From the NCBI GenBank assembly GCA_020060385.1, contig JAGVAH010000020.1, positions 1-34,706 on the forward strand: a stretch of 34,706 nucleotides of DNA. Direction: 5' to 3'. Both the position numbers and the translations under genes were made by a program. Positions 1-8,000 of this stretch are shown piece after piece (the first letter of the stretch is position 1; every line of letters begins with the position of its first letter). The notes beneath the pieces are model-generated. The model did no database searches, was not told where the DNA came from, and saw only the letters and a program-made list of their open reading frames with translations. The DNA comes from Syntrophobacterales bacterium (GTDB taxonomy: Bacteria; Desulfobacterota; Desulfobaccia; Desulfobaccales; 0-14-0-80-60-11).

Positions 1-1321
1 GCTGGGCGGAGTAGAGGGAGCGTTGGGCATCCAGCACATTCAGGTAGATGTCGATTCCCTTCTCATACCGGGAATTGGAGAGCTTATAGGTTTTGGCGGT
101 GGCCTCCAGGAGAGATTGTTGCGCGGCGATCTGGTCCCCCAAGGTTCCCCGCCGGGCCAGGGCATCGGCCACCTCCCGGAAGGCCACCTGGATGGCCTTC
201 TCGTATTGGGCCACGGCAATCTCCCGGTCCACCTTGGTTACTCTTAACCCTGACCAGGTGCGGGCGTCGAAAATCGGCAGCACGACCTGGGGGGCGTAAC
301 TCCAGACAAAGGAGCCGGATTTGAAGAGCCCCGACAGATCGCCACTGGCGCTGCCGATGGCGGAGGTGAGGGCAATGCGGGGAAAGAAAGCCGCCCGGGC
401 TGCGCCGATATTAGCATTGGCGGCCTTAAGCTGGTGCTCTGCCTGCAGAATGTCAGGACGACGCAGGAGTACTTCCGAGGACATACCCGGGGAAACGTCC
501 GGCAAAGGTTTAACCGCGCTCAACCCCTCCGGCAACAAGCCGGCCGGCACCGGCATGCCTGCCAGCAGGTTCAGGGCATTTTCATCTTGGGCAGTCAATT
601 CGGTGTACCGGGCCACGTCCACCCGGGCCGCATCCACCCGGGTTTGCACCTGGCGCAGATCCAGTTCCGGCGCCAGCCCCACTTCAAAGCGCCGTTTAAT
701 TATTTTATAGGCGGCCAGCTGGCTTTCCAGGGTGGATTGGGCCAGTTGGAGATTTTCCCGGTCCGCAGCCAGGGTCAGATAAGCATTGGCCACTTCGGAG
801 AGCAGCAAGATCTGGGCGCTGCGGTGGCCTTGTTCCGTGGCGAAGTATTCCTGCAGCGCCTTTTCTGATAGGCTACGGATCCGGCCGAAGAGATCGATCT
901 CCCAGGAAGCGACGCCCAAATTGAGGCCGTACTCCTCCAAGGTCACCAGACCGGTGGTGCCAGAAATCTTGACCCGCTGTTTGGTGGCTTTAAAGCCCGT
1001 TTCCACGGTGGGGAAAAGCTCGGCCCGCTGGACGCGGTATAGAGCCCGGGCCCGTTCCACGTTCAAGGCCGCCAGCCGCAGATCCCGGTTGTTTTTCAAG
1101 GCCCTGTCGATGATCGTCTGCAGTTTGGCATCCACGAAGAATTGCTGCCATTGCAGGTCCGTGGCCGCCGGCGTTCCTTTTACGGATGGCGTGGCTTTAT
1201 AGGCCGCACCACTGGGCCAGGTCGCAGGAACCGGGGCTGGCGGCCGGGTGTATTCCGGGGCCAGAGTGCAGCCGGAAAAACTGAGCCACCCGCCGAGGAT
1301 CAGGACTAAAATCCTTTTCAT
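1..1321 (-). CDS. RND efflux outer-membrane channel lipoprotein (OprM/NodT family), 3' end missing
   Basis: Outer-membrane channel of a tripartite pump, which would carry substrates from the adaptor/pump complex out of the cell. The frame is open from an ATG at 1321 to the window edge, about 440 codons, so the C-terminus is missing. The N-terminus has a lipoprotein signal with lipobox LSFSGC, then the family hallmark APEYTRPPAP. Further on are long helical stretches with QNE-type channel motifs such as NRDLRLAALNVERARA, EIDLFGRIRSLSEKA and LLRRPDILQAEHQLKAANANIGAARAAFFP, all typical of OprM/OEP repeats. The ATG lies one base after the TAA of the pump gene, with GGAGG nine bases upstream, so the genes are translationally linked. 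It is the last visible gene of the tetR-adaptor-pump operon. The family is clear; the substrate is not. Confidence 0.93.
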   Translation of the reverse strand, partial: MKRILVLILGGWLSFSGCTLAPEYTRPPAPVPATWPSGAAYKATPSVKGTPAATDLQWQQFFVDAKLQTIIDRALKNNRDLRLAALNVERARALYRVQRAELFPTVETGFKATKQRVKISGTTGLVTLEEYGLNLGVASWEIDLFGRIRSLSEKALQEYFATEQGHRSAQILLLSEVANAYLTLAADRENLQLAQSTLESQLAAYKIIKRRFEVGLAPELDLRQVQTRVDAARVDVARYTELTAQDENALNLLAGMPVPAGLLPEGLSAVKPLPDVSPGMSSEVLLRRPDILQAEHQLKAANANIGAARAAFFPRIALTSAIGSASGDLSGLFKSGSFVWSYAPQVVLPIFDARTWSGLRVTKVDREIAVAQYEKAIQVAFREVADALARRGTLGDQIAAQQSLLEATAKTYKLSNSRYEKGIDIYLNVLDAQRSLYSAQ

Positions 1322-1322
1322 C

Positions 1323-4300
1323 TTAACGGCCCTCCTGGAAGCTTATGGGGTCACCTTGGGGGCCAGAGGCTGGCACTTTTATCCTGCTCTTAAAAAGGCG
1401 GAAGATGAGGACAAAGAAGAAGGGAATGAAAAAGAGATCGATGAAGGTGGCGGAAAGCATGCCGCCGGTGACCGCGGTGCCGATGGCATTCATGGCCCCG
1501 GCTCCGGCCCCGGAGGCGATGGCCAGGGGCAGGACCCCGAAGAAAAAGGCAAAGGAGGTCATGATCACCGGGCGCAACCGCAACCGGGCCGCTTCCAGGG
1601 TGGCCTCGATGAGACCGGCCCCCTGCATCAGCCGTTCTCTGGCAAACTGGATAATGAGGATGGCGTTTTTCGTGGTCAGCCCCAGGGTGGTGATGAACCC
1701 GATCTGGAAATAGACATCATTGGGCAGGCCTCGCAGCCAGGTGGCCAGGGCTGCGCCGAAGAGCCCCAGGGGCAACATCAACAGGTTGGTGACAGGAATG
1801 GCCCAACTCTCGTACAAGGCCGCGACACACAAGAAAATGACGATAACGGAGAAGGTATACAACAAGGGCGCCTGGGAACCGGCCAGGCGTTCTTGATAGG
1901 AAATCCCGGTCCAGTCATAACCGATACCCCGGGGCAGCTTGTGGACGATCTCAGTCATGGCCTGCATCGCCTCTCCCGAACTCCTCCCTGGTGCCGGTTC
2001 GCCCCAGATATTCAATGCCGGGAAGCTGTTGAAACGTTCCAATAGCGGCGACCCCTGGAACCAGTGGCCGGAGGCGAAGGACGAGAAGGGCGTCATCGTC
2101 CCTTGGGCATTGCGCACATATAAGCGCTCCAGGTCTTTGGGCAGCATGCGGTAGGGGGCGTCGGCCTGGGCGTAGACCCTTTTCACCCGTCCGCCCCGGA
2201 TGAAGTCGTTCACATAAGCGCTGCCGAAGGCCGAGGAAATAGTGTTGTGGATGTTACTTATGGGGACTCCCAGGGCCCCGGCCTTTTCCCAATCCACGTC
2301 AATGCGGTATTGGGTCACATCTTCCAGGCCGCTGGGGCGGACGCGCATCAGCCGGGGGTCCCGGGCGGCCAGGCCCAGCAACTGGTTGCGGGCCGCCATC
2401 AATTTTTCGTGGCCCAGTCCACCCCTGTCCTGCAATTCAAAATCAAACCCGCCGGCCCGTCCCAGCTCCACCACAGCCGGCGGCGGGAAGGCGAAGACCA
2501 TGGCATTGCGAATCCTGGAGAACTTGGCCATGGCCCGTCCCGCCAGGGCGTTTACCTTCAGGTTCGCCCCCCTACGCAGACTCCAGTCTTTGAGCATGAC
2601 GAAGGCCAGCCCGGTATTCTGGCCACTGCCGGCAAAGCCCCGGCCAGCCAACGTGAAACAGGAGGCCACCGCTTCCTTTTCATCCACCAGAAAATGGTGG
2701 CGGACCTGATCCAGGACCTCCTTGGTCTGCTCCAGGGTCGAACCCGCGGGCAGCGACACCTGGGCGAACATGATGCCCTGGTCCTCATTGGGAAGATAAG
2801 AGGTGGGCAGGCGCCAAAAGACGAAGCCCACCGCGGAGATGATCACCAGATAGACCACGAGATAGCGCAGTTTCTGGTTAAAACAGGAAGCCACCGTCTG
2901 CACGTACTTATCCCGCAGCCGGAAAAAGAGACGGTCGAATCTGCGGAAAAAGGGGCGCATAAAATAAATGGCATTATCAGAAGGCAGGTGCCCCGGGGGC
3001 ACCGGTTTGAGCAGGGAGGCGCAGAGAACCGGGGTCAGGATCAGGGCCACCACCACCGAGAGCAGCATGGCGGAGATGATGGTCACCGAAAACTGGCGAT
3101 AAATAACCCCGGTGGAGCCGCCGAAGAAGGCCATGGGGCCGAAGACCGCGGCCAGCACCAGGCCGATGCCGATCAAGGCGCTAGTGATTTGCCCCATGGA
3201 TTTGCGGGTCGCCTCTTTGGGTGGCAACCCCTCTTCCCGCATGATCCGTTCCACGTTTTCCACCACCACGATGGCATCGTCCACCAATAGACCGATGGCC
3301 AGCACCATGGCGAACATGGTCAGCATGTTGATGGAAAACCCCAACCATCCCAGAATGGCGAAAGTTCCCAGGAGGACCACCGGTACCGCCAGGGTGGGAA
3401 CCAGGGTGGCCCGGAGGTTTCCCAGGAACAGGTACATCACCAGGAAGACCAGGAAAATGGCTTCGAACAGGGTCAAGACCACCTCGTTGATGGCCACCCT
3501 GACAAAGGGGGTGGTGTCATAGGGGTAGATGACCTTCATACCGGGGGGGAAGAACCGGGCCAACTCCTTCATCTTCGCCTTGACGGCATCCGCGGTTTTC
3601 AGGGCATTGGCGCCCGCGGCCTGGCGGATGGCCAGGCCGGTGGCCGGGTGGCCGTTGTACAAGGGGTGGCTGCCGTAGCGCTCGGTGCCCAACTCCGTCC
3701 GTCCCACGTCCCGGACCCGGACGATGGAGCCGTCAGGGTTGACCCGCAAGGGTACGGTGCCAAACTCCTCCGGGGTCTTGAGCATATTCTGGACGATGAC
3801 CGAGGCGTTCAGCCGCTGGCCGGGCTCGGCCGGCGCGCCGCCGAACTGGCCCGCGGAAACCTCCACGTTGTAGGCCTGGAGCTTCTGGATGACGTCTTCC
3901 ATGGTCATGCGGTATTCGGTCAGCTTATCCGGATTGAGCCAGATCCGCATGGCATACTGGGAGCCGAATACTTCCACTTCCCCCACTCCCGGTATCCGGG
4001 CCAGCACCTGTTCGATGTTGGACTGGGCATAGTCCGACAGGTCGATATCATCCATGCTGTCGTCTTCCGAGACCAGGCCCACGATGATCAGCCAGTTTCT
4101 GGTGGACTTGCTGACCTTGACCCCCTGGCGCTGCACCACGTCGGGCAGACTGGCCATGGCCAGCTGCAGCTTGTTCTGCACCTGGGCCCAGGCCAGATCC
4201 GGATCAGTGCCCGGCGTGAAGGTGAGCTCGATTCTGCCGCTGCCGGAGGCGTCACTGGTGGCGGACATGTACAGCAGCTTGTCGAAACCGGTCATCTTCT

Positions 4301-4502
4301 GTTCGATGATCTGCACCACGCTGTTTTCCACGGTTTCGGCCGAAGCCCCGGGATAAAAGGCGTCAATGGCGATGGAGGGGGGGGCGATGGGCGGATACTG
4401 GGAGATGGGCAAATTATAAATGGAAAGTCCCCCCGCGATCATCATGATGAGGGCGATGACCCAGGCGAAGACCGGGCGGTCCAGAAAGAAATTCGATAAC
4501 AT
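1323..4502 (-). CDS. RND efflux pump, HAE1 family (AcrB/MexB-like inner-membrane transporter)
   Basis: Proton-driven inner-membrane drug or hydrophobe exporter of about 1059 residues, close to the family's usual 1030-1050. It starts with the standard MLSNFFLDRPVFAWVIAL. The proton-relay aspartates are in GLLVDDAIVVVENVERIM and the matching lysine is in LGLTTKNAILIIQFAR, so it looks functional. Two large periplasmic porter loops follow TM1 and TM7, and the last helices end in a short basic tail. A GTG at 4505 precedes the ATG at 4502. I chose the ATG because GGAGG sits six bases before it, but only three before the GTG. The adaptor gene stops 12 bases upstream and the outer-membrane gene starts one base downstream, giving the usual adaptor-pump-channel order. 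HAE1 rather than the heavy-metal HME branch is inferred from the TM4 motif. Confidence 0.96.
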   Translation of the reverse strand: MLSNFFLDRPVFAWVIALIMMIAGGLSIYNLPISQYPPIAPPSIAIDAFYPGASAETVENSVVQIIEQKMTGFDKLLYMSATSDASGSGRIELTFTPGTDPDLAWAQVQNKLQLAMASLPDVVQRQGVKVSKSTRNWLIIVGLVSEDDSMDDIDLSDYAQSNIEQVLARIPGVGEVEVFGSQYAMRIWLNPDKLTEYRMTMEDVIQKLQAYNVEVSAGQFGGAPAEPGQRLNASVIVQNMLKTPEEFGTVPLRVNPDGSIVRVRDVGRTELGTERYGSHPLYNGHPATGLAIRQAAGANALKTADAVKAKMKELARFFPPGMKVIYPYDTTPFVRVAINEVVLTLFEAIFLVFLVMYLFLGNLRATLVPTLAVPVVLLGTFAILGWLGFSINMLTMFAMVLAIGLLVDDAIVVVENVERIMREEGLPPKEATRKSMGQITSALIGIGLVLAAVFGPMAFFGGSTGVIYRQFSVTIISAMLLSVVVALILTPVLCASLLKPVPPGHLPSDNAIYFMRPFFRRFDRLFFRLRDKYVQTVASCFNQKLRYLVVYLVIISAVGFVFWRLPTSYLPNEDQGIMFAQVSLPAGSTLEQTKEVLDQVRHHFLVDEKEAVASCFTLAGRGFAGSGQNTGLAFVMLKDWSLRRGANLKVNALAGRAMAKFSRIRNAMVFAFPPPAVVELGRAGGFDFELQDRGGLGHEKLMAARNQLLGLAARDPRLMRVRPSGLEDVTQYRIDVDWEKAGALGVPISNIHNTISSAFGSAYVNDFIRGGRVKRVYAQADAPYRMLPKDLERLYVRNAQGTMTPFSSFASGHWFQGSPLLERFNSFPALNIWGEPAPGRSSGEAMQAMTEIVHKLPRGIGYDWTGISYQERLAGSQAPLLYTFSVIVIFLCVAALYESWAIPVTNLLMLPLGLFGAALATWLRGLPNDVYFQIGFITTLGLTTKNAILIIQFARERLMQGAGLIEATLEAARLRLRPVIMTSFAFFFGVLPLAIASGAGAGAMNAIGTAVTGGMLSATFIDLFFIPFFFVLIFRLFKSRIKVPASGPQGDPISFQEGR

Positions 4503-4514
4503 CACGGTCCTCCG

Positions 4515-5723
4515 TCAGCGCGAATCTGCCAGGGGGCGGTTAGCAGGCCCGGCGGCTTTGCCGGCCTGGGGGTTTTTCCAGGGAACGGCTTTGACGGCCG
4601 CGCCGGGACGCACTTTCATCATGCCCTCGACGATCAGGCGCTCCCCCGGCTTCAGACCGGAGGAGACGAGCCATTGGTCGCCGATGGCCCGATTTAAGGT
4701 GAGCGGCCGCAGCTGAACCTTGCCGGCCTCATCCACGATCAGGGCATAGGGTTCTCCCTTGGGGGTGCGGCTCACCCCTTGTTGGGGCACCAGGATGGCC
4801 TGGGGGGCGATACCCTCCTGGACCACGGCCCGGACGAACATGCCCGGCAGGAGCAGATGCTGGGGATTGGGGACCACGATCCGCAGGGTGAAGGAACCGG
4901 TGGCCTGGTCCACGGTGACCTCCCGGAATTGGAGAGTGCCTTCCAGGGGATATTGGGTGCCGTCCTCCAGGAGCAGCCGCACTTTTTTGCCGTTTTTCAC
5001 GGCCGCGCTGAGGCGGCCGGTCTCCAGGTGGCGTTTTAGGCGCAGCAGTTCCGCGGAGGATTGGCTGACATCCACGTAAATGGGGTCGAGTTTCTGAATG
5101 GTGGCCAGAACCGCGGGCTGATACGCGGTCACCAGGGCCCCGTCCGTCACCGTGGACCTGCCGATGCGTCCGGAAATAGGGGCGGTGACCCGGGTGTAGC
5201 CCAAATTGATGCGGGCCGCTTCCACTTGGGCTTTCCAATACTCGACCTCGGCCTGGGCCTGTCCCCTGGCCGCGGCCGCGTCATCGTAGTCCTGCTTGCT
5301 GACAGCCTTTTCGGCCAGCAACTCCTTATGCCGTTCGGCCTTCAGGCGGATGGAGGGCAGATTGGCCTGGGCCTTGCCCAGGGAGGCTTTGGCCGAGTCC
5401 AGGGCCACCTGAAAAGGGGCGGGATCAATCTGGTAAAGGAGTTGGCCGGCTTTGACCTCGGAGCCCTCCTTAAACAGGCGTTTCTTGATGATGCCATTAA
5501 CCTGGGGGCGAATTTCCGCCACCAGATAGGGAGAGGTGCGGCCCGGTAATTCGGTGGTCAGTTCCACCTGTTGGGGTTGAATGGTGACTACCGCCACTTC
5601 CGGCGCGGGCGGCGGCCCGGCTTGCTGCCCCTGCCCGGAGCCGCAACCGCCCAGCAAAATCATCAGGGCCAGCAAAGCCCCGGTCCATTTAATCAATTCA
5701 TAACCGTTCCGGTTGAGTTGCAT
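4515..5723 (-). CDS. RND efflux periplasmic adaptor lipoprotein (membrane fusion protein, AcrA/MexA-like)
   Basis: Links the inner-membrane pump to the outer-membrane channel. The N-terminus is a lipoprotein signal with lipobox LLGGC. After it come the lipoyl half-motif (VELTTELPGRTSPYLVAEIR, then VNGIIKKRLFKEGSEVKAGQ), an alpha-hairpin (SAKASLGKAQANLPSIRLKAERHKEL), the second lipoyl half (YTRVTAPISGRIGRSTVTDG), and the beta-barrel and membrane-proximal regions. About 402 residues, normal for the family. Two in-frame start codons upstream (TTG at 5729, CTG at 5726) are less likely than the ATG at 5723, because GGGAG lies about seven bases before the ATG and almost touches the TTG. It follows tetR by 54 bases and precedes the pump gene by 12, so it is probably the second gene of one transcript. 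Confidence 0.95.
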   Translation of the reverse strand: MQLNRNGYELIKWTGALLALMILLGGCGSGQGQQAGPPPAPEVAVVTIQPQQVELTTELPGRTSPYLVAEIRPQVNGIIKKRLFKEGSEVKAGQLLYQIDPAPFQVALDSAKASLGKAQANLPSIRLKAERHKELLAEKAVSKQDYDDAAAARGQAQAEVEYWKAQVEAARINLGYTRVTAPISGRIGRSTVTDGALVTAYQPAVLATIQKLDPIYVDVSQSSAELLRLKRHLETGRLSAAVKNGKKVRLLLEDGTQYPLEGTLQFREVTVDQATGSFTLRIVVPNPQHLLLPGMFVRAVVQEGIAPQAILVPQQGVSRTPKGEPYALIVDEAGKVQLRPLTLNRAIGDQWLVSSGLKPGERLIVEGMMKVRPGAAVKAVPWKNPQAGKAAGPANRPLADSR

Positions 5724-5777
5724 CAGCAATCTCCCTCATATCTTATGCGCGTATATATTTGGCCCACCAGGGGGAAA

Positions 5778-6401
5778 CTACGGCTCCAGAAGTCCCTTAA
5801 AGAAAAGATCCAGGATGGTGTCGGGATTTTCCGGGTAAGGATGGCGCTCTGGAGCGTCGAGCCAGAGAAGCAAAGTCGCATCTATAACGCTGGCGAGAGC
5901 CACCGCCAGGTAATAGGGGTCGGCGATGTTCTTAAACCGATGGTTTTTGATGCCACTGGCAAAGATGGCAGCAATTTTTTCCAGAGACAGGTAAAAGCGA
6001 TTGCGGATTTCGTCATCCAGGCCGGCTTTAATGTTGAAGCTCGCCCCGCGGCTCTCGGCCAGATACAGGCGAATGACTGGGAGGTTGCGGCGCACTACCT
6101 CGGTTTTGGCCCGGATAAAACTGCGCAGTTTTTCCACTTCGTCCTGGGGCTGTTCAATTGCTTGGGAAATCGAGACCTCAAACTCTTCGCACAGCTCCAA
6201 AAGCAGGGCCTTGTAAAGGTCCTCCTTATTCTGGAAAAACTTGTATAGGGTGCCGATGGCGAACTCGGCCTTCTGGGCGATCTCAGCCATGGAGACGTTG
6301 TGGTATCCCTTCTGGGAGAAGAGGTCCAACGCGGCGGCCAACATCTCTTGACGCTGCCGTAGCTTCTCCCTTTCCCGCCTGGAGAGCTGCTTCACCTCCA
6401 T
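5778..6401 (-). CDS. TetR/AcrR-family transcriptional regulator, likely local repressor of the efflux operon
   Basis: A DNA-binding repressor of 207 residues, typical TetR size. The N-terminal helix-turn-helix is plain: ALDLFSQKGYHNVSMAEIA followed by FAIGTLYKFFQNKEDLYKAL (roughly residues 23-67). The C-terminal ligand-binding part is divergent, as usual in this family, and ends near FFKGLLEP. The ATG at 6401 has GGAGG about eight bases upstream. It is the first gene of the efflux operon, and a strong promoter lies just upstream on the same strand. Autoregulation by an efflux substrate is the usual arrangement for such a layout; this is inferred from position, not shown by the sequence. Confidence 0.93.
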   Translation of the reverse strand: MEVKQLSRREREKLRQRQEMLAAALDLFSQKGYHNVSMAEIAQKAEFAIGTLYKFFQNKEDLYKALLLELCEEFEVSISQAIEQPQDEVEKLRSFIRAKTEVVRRNLPVIRLYLAESRGASFNIKAGLDDEIRNRFYLSLEKIAAIFASGIKNHRFKNIADPYYLAVALASVIDATLLLWLDAPERHPYPENPDTILDLFFKGLLEP

Positions 6402-6418
6402 CGCTCGACCTCCGAATC

Positions 6419-6449
6419 TGAATATTCACTTCAAATAATGAATTGACCG
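6419..6449. promoter_or_regulatory. Candidate TetR operator between the promoter and tetR
   Basis: Between the predicted start site and the tetR start codon lie a perfect 10-base palindrome, TGAATATTCA (6419-6428), and a nearby TTCA-N10-TGAA dyad that partly overlaps it. The AT-rich dyads are where an autoregulating TetR protein would block transcription. Placement is suggestive; binding is inferred. Confidence 0.35.
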
Positions 6450-6453
6450 TCAC

Positions 6454-6481
6454 AATATAGAATGATCCGACAGGTTGTCAA
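6454..6481 (-). promoter_or_regulatory. Strong sigma70-type promoter for the tetR-efflux operon
   Basis: Reading the minus strand, a perfect TTGACA (6476-6481) is followed after 16 bases by TATATT (6454-6459). Transcription would start near 6447, about 45 bases before the tetR ATG. This is one of the best-matching promoters in the window. Confidence 0.75.
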
Positions 6482-6635
6482 GGAAATTCAGAAGGAATTT
6501 CCAGCAGGCGACCGGCATGTCGGCCGGGAAGCCCACCGGCCGCAGGAGTAATCGCTTCCTATGGATGGAGAAAGATGGCGGGATAGGATTATCGTCTTAG
6601 GCCGGATAATGCACCAAGTGGCAAGGAACCCGGTG

Positions 6636-6657
6636 GCGCAGGCTTTCCAGCCTGCGC
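6636..6657. repeat. REP-like hairpin in the 6482-6990 gene-free stretch
   Basis: A perfect 9-base stem (GCGCAGGCT / AGCCTGCGC) with a four-base TTCC loop, followed by a short A-run. It resembles dispersed extragenic palindromes of GC-rich bacteria. No gene is seen in the rest of 6482-6990; the segment is non-coding by eye except for the short repeat at 6946-6988. Confidence 0.5.
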
Positions 6658-6945
6658 AAAAAACACTCTGCTTTTTGGGCTTTTCAATTTAATTAAAAAT
6701 GTTAATGGGTTGTCGTAAATTTTGAAAAGTTCATGAATAATGCGGGTTAGGCCGCTTCTTTGGTGAGACCCTGTACCCCTATTGACCAGTCCCGGGAAAA
6801 ATGAGCGACAAGCGAGGTTAGAGGAGAGGTCAAAGGGGGCGGCGGGAGGAGCAAGGGGGGATTATCAGGTGGGGGAAAACTATCCTTCTGGATTTTTCTA
6901 TCTACTATCTATCTCTTTTTCCAATTAAGCATTACAGGTGGTTCG

Positions 6946-6988
6946 ATTATCTGGAAGTTCTTCAATTAAGCTGACAGGTTTCCCCCCA
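6946..6988. repeat. Short dispersed repeat, copy 1, abutting the 3' end of a gene
   Basis: About 43 bases running from ATTATCTGG through TCAATTAAGCTGACAG to a C-run. A diverged copy in the same orientation lies at 28763-28806, matching at about 28 of the first 32 positions. Both copies end within a few bases of the stop codon of a minus-strand gene (nitrilase here, endonuclease IV there). A half-copy, CAATTAAGC then ACAGG, also occurs at 6922-6938. Confidence 0.6.
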
Positions 6989-6990
6989 TC

Positions 6991-7797
6991 TCACTTTAGC
7001 CGGCGGTGGTGCAAACAGGGCAGTTCCCGGCGGAGGCGGGTCAGGCGCGGATGGTCCAGGCGAGCGTAGATGACGCCTTCCCCGTCCGGGGCCTGGGCCA
7101 GTATCAGGCCCCAGGGGTCGACGATGAGGGAGCGGCCGTAGCTGCGGCGGCCCGGGGAGTGCTGCCCCCATTGGGCCGGGGCCAGGACATAGGCCAGGTT
7201 TTCGATGGCCCGGGCCCTGACCAGCACCTCCCAGTGGTCCCGGCCGGTGGTCAGGGTGAAGGCCGCGGGCAGGAGCAGCAGGTCGGCTTGCTGCGCGGAC
7301 AGGGCCCGGAAAAGCTCCGGGAAGCGCAGGTCGTAGCAGATGCCCAGGCCCGCGGTGAAGGGGGTGCCGGTCAGGGGCGCCACCGTCAGCCCGGTCCCGG
7401 CTTGGATGGTCCGGGATTCCTGATAGCTGGGGCCTTTGGCCAGGTCCACGTCGAAGAGGTGCATCTTGCGGTAGGCGGCGAGAATCTCTCCCTGGGGGGA
7501 AAGGAGCACGCCGGTGTTAAAGGGGCGAGCCCCAGCCGTGGTCAGCTCCGGAAAGGAGCCCAGGAGGAGAAAGACTCCCAAGTTCCGGGCCATCTCCCGG
7601 AACTCGCTCACCAAGGGGCCATCTAAAGGTTGGGCCGAGGGGGGATTTTTGTCCTCCGGACCCAGGTAGGCAAAATGCTCCGGCAGGGCGATGAGCTGTG
7701 CGCCCCGGCCCGCGGCCTCGGTGATCAAGGCCCGGGCCCGGGCCAGGTTATGATCCATATCCGGGGTGGAATTGAGCTGTATGGCCGCGACCCACAT
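6991..7797 (-). CDS. Carbon-nitrogen hydrolase, nitrilase superfamily (Nit1/Nit2-like amidase)
   Basis: A cytosolic amidase that cleaves a carbon-nitrogen bond in a small substrate. The closest recognised group is the Nit1/Nit2 branch, with deaminated-glutathione amidase or omega-amidase activity. The catalytic triad is complete: Glu40 in LIALPEHFAYLG, Lys111 in YRKMHLFDVD and Cys154 in GLGICYDLRFPELFR. The later motif RARAIENLAYVLAPAQWG is also typical. At 268 residues it is family-sized. The ATG at 7797 has GGAGG about eight bases upstream. It follows the ECF ATPase gene on the same strand, but about 200 bases and a palindromic repeat separate them, so cotranscription is uncertain. The exact substrate cannot be read from the sequence. 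Confidence 0.9.
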   Translation of the reverse strand: MWVAAIQLNSTPDMDHNLARARALITEAAGRGAQLIALPEHFAYLGPEDKNPPSAQPLDGPLVSEFREMARNLGVFLLLGSFPELTTAGARPFNTGVLLSPQGEILAAYRKMHLFDVDLAKGPSYQESRTIQAGTGLTVAPLTGTPFTAGLGICYDLRFPELFRALSAQQADLLLLPAAFTLTTGRDHWEVLVRARAIENLAYVLAPAQWGQHSPGRRSYGRSLIVDPWGLILAQAPDGEGVIYARLDHPRLTRLRRELPCLHHRRLK

Positions 7798-7847
7798 AGT
7801 TCCCTCCGTTCAGCAGCAGGAAATGATTATCTCACGCCAAGGCGCAG

Positions 7848-7943
7848 TTTTTATACCCCCTTTGAAAAAGGGGGGGTAGGGGGGATTTTCTAAGCGCTCG
7901 AAATCCCCATAAGTCCCCCTTTTTCAAAGGGGGACTTAAGATA
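7848..7943. repeat. Palindromic interspersed repeat, copy 1 (second copy at 25003-25095)
   Basis: A roughly 95-base element whose ends are CCCCCTTTGAAAAAGGGGG-type and CCCCCTTTTTCAAAGGGGG-type hairpins, with a G-run and C-run core, closing on ACTTAAGATA. The copy at 25003-25095 has the same order and orientation, including the leading TTTTTAT and the closing CTTAAGATA. A fragment of another repeat (CTCACGCCAAGGCGC, 7831-7845) lies just before it. Confidence 0.75.
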
Positions 7944-8000
7944 GCTTTGTTTGTCTATAAGATCTAGCATTGCCCAAGGAAGAATTTTTTTAATAACCTT

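Noticed and set aside
1248-2045. 265-codon plus-strand open frame at the channel-pump junction
   Set aside because: It crosses two genes on the other strand and its translation is low in complexity.
2247-3290. Long plus-strand open frame opposite the RND pump gene
   Set aside because: It is the antisense of a clear, conserved pump gene; GC-rich codons leave antisense frames open. The product is Gln/Gly/His-rich and unlike known proteins.
7848-7943. CRISPR-like repeats
   Set aside because: The hairpin repeats are single elements far apart, with no regular spacers and no cas genes.
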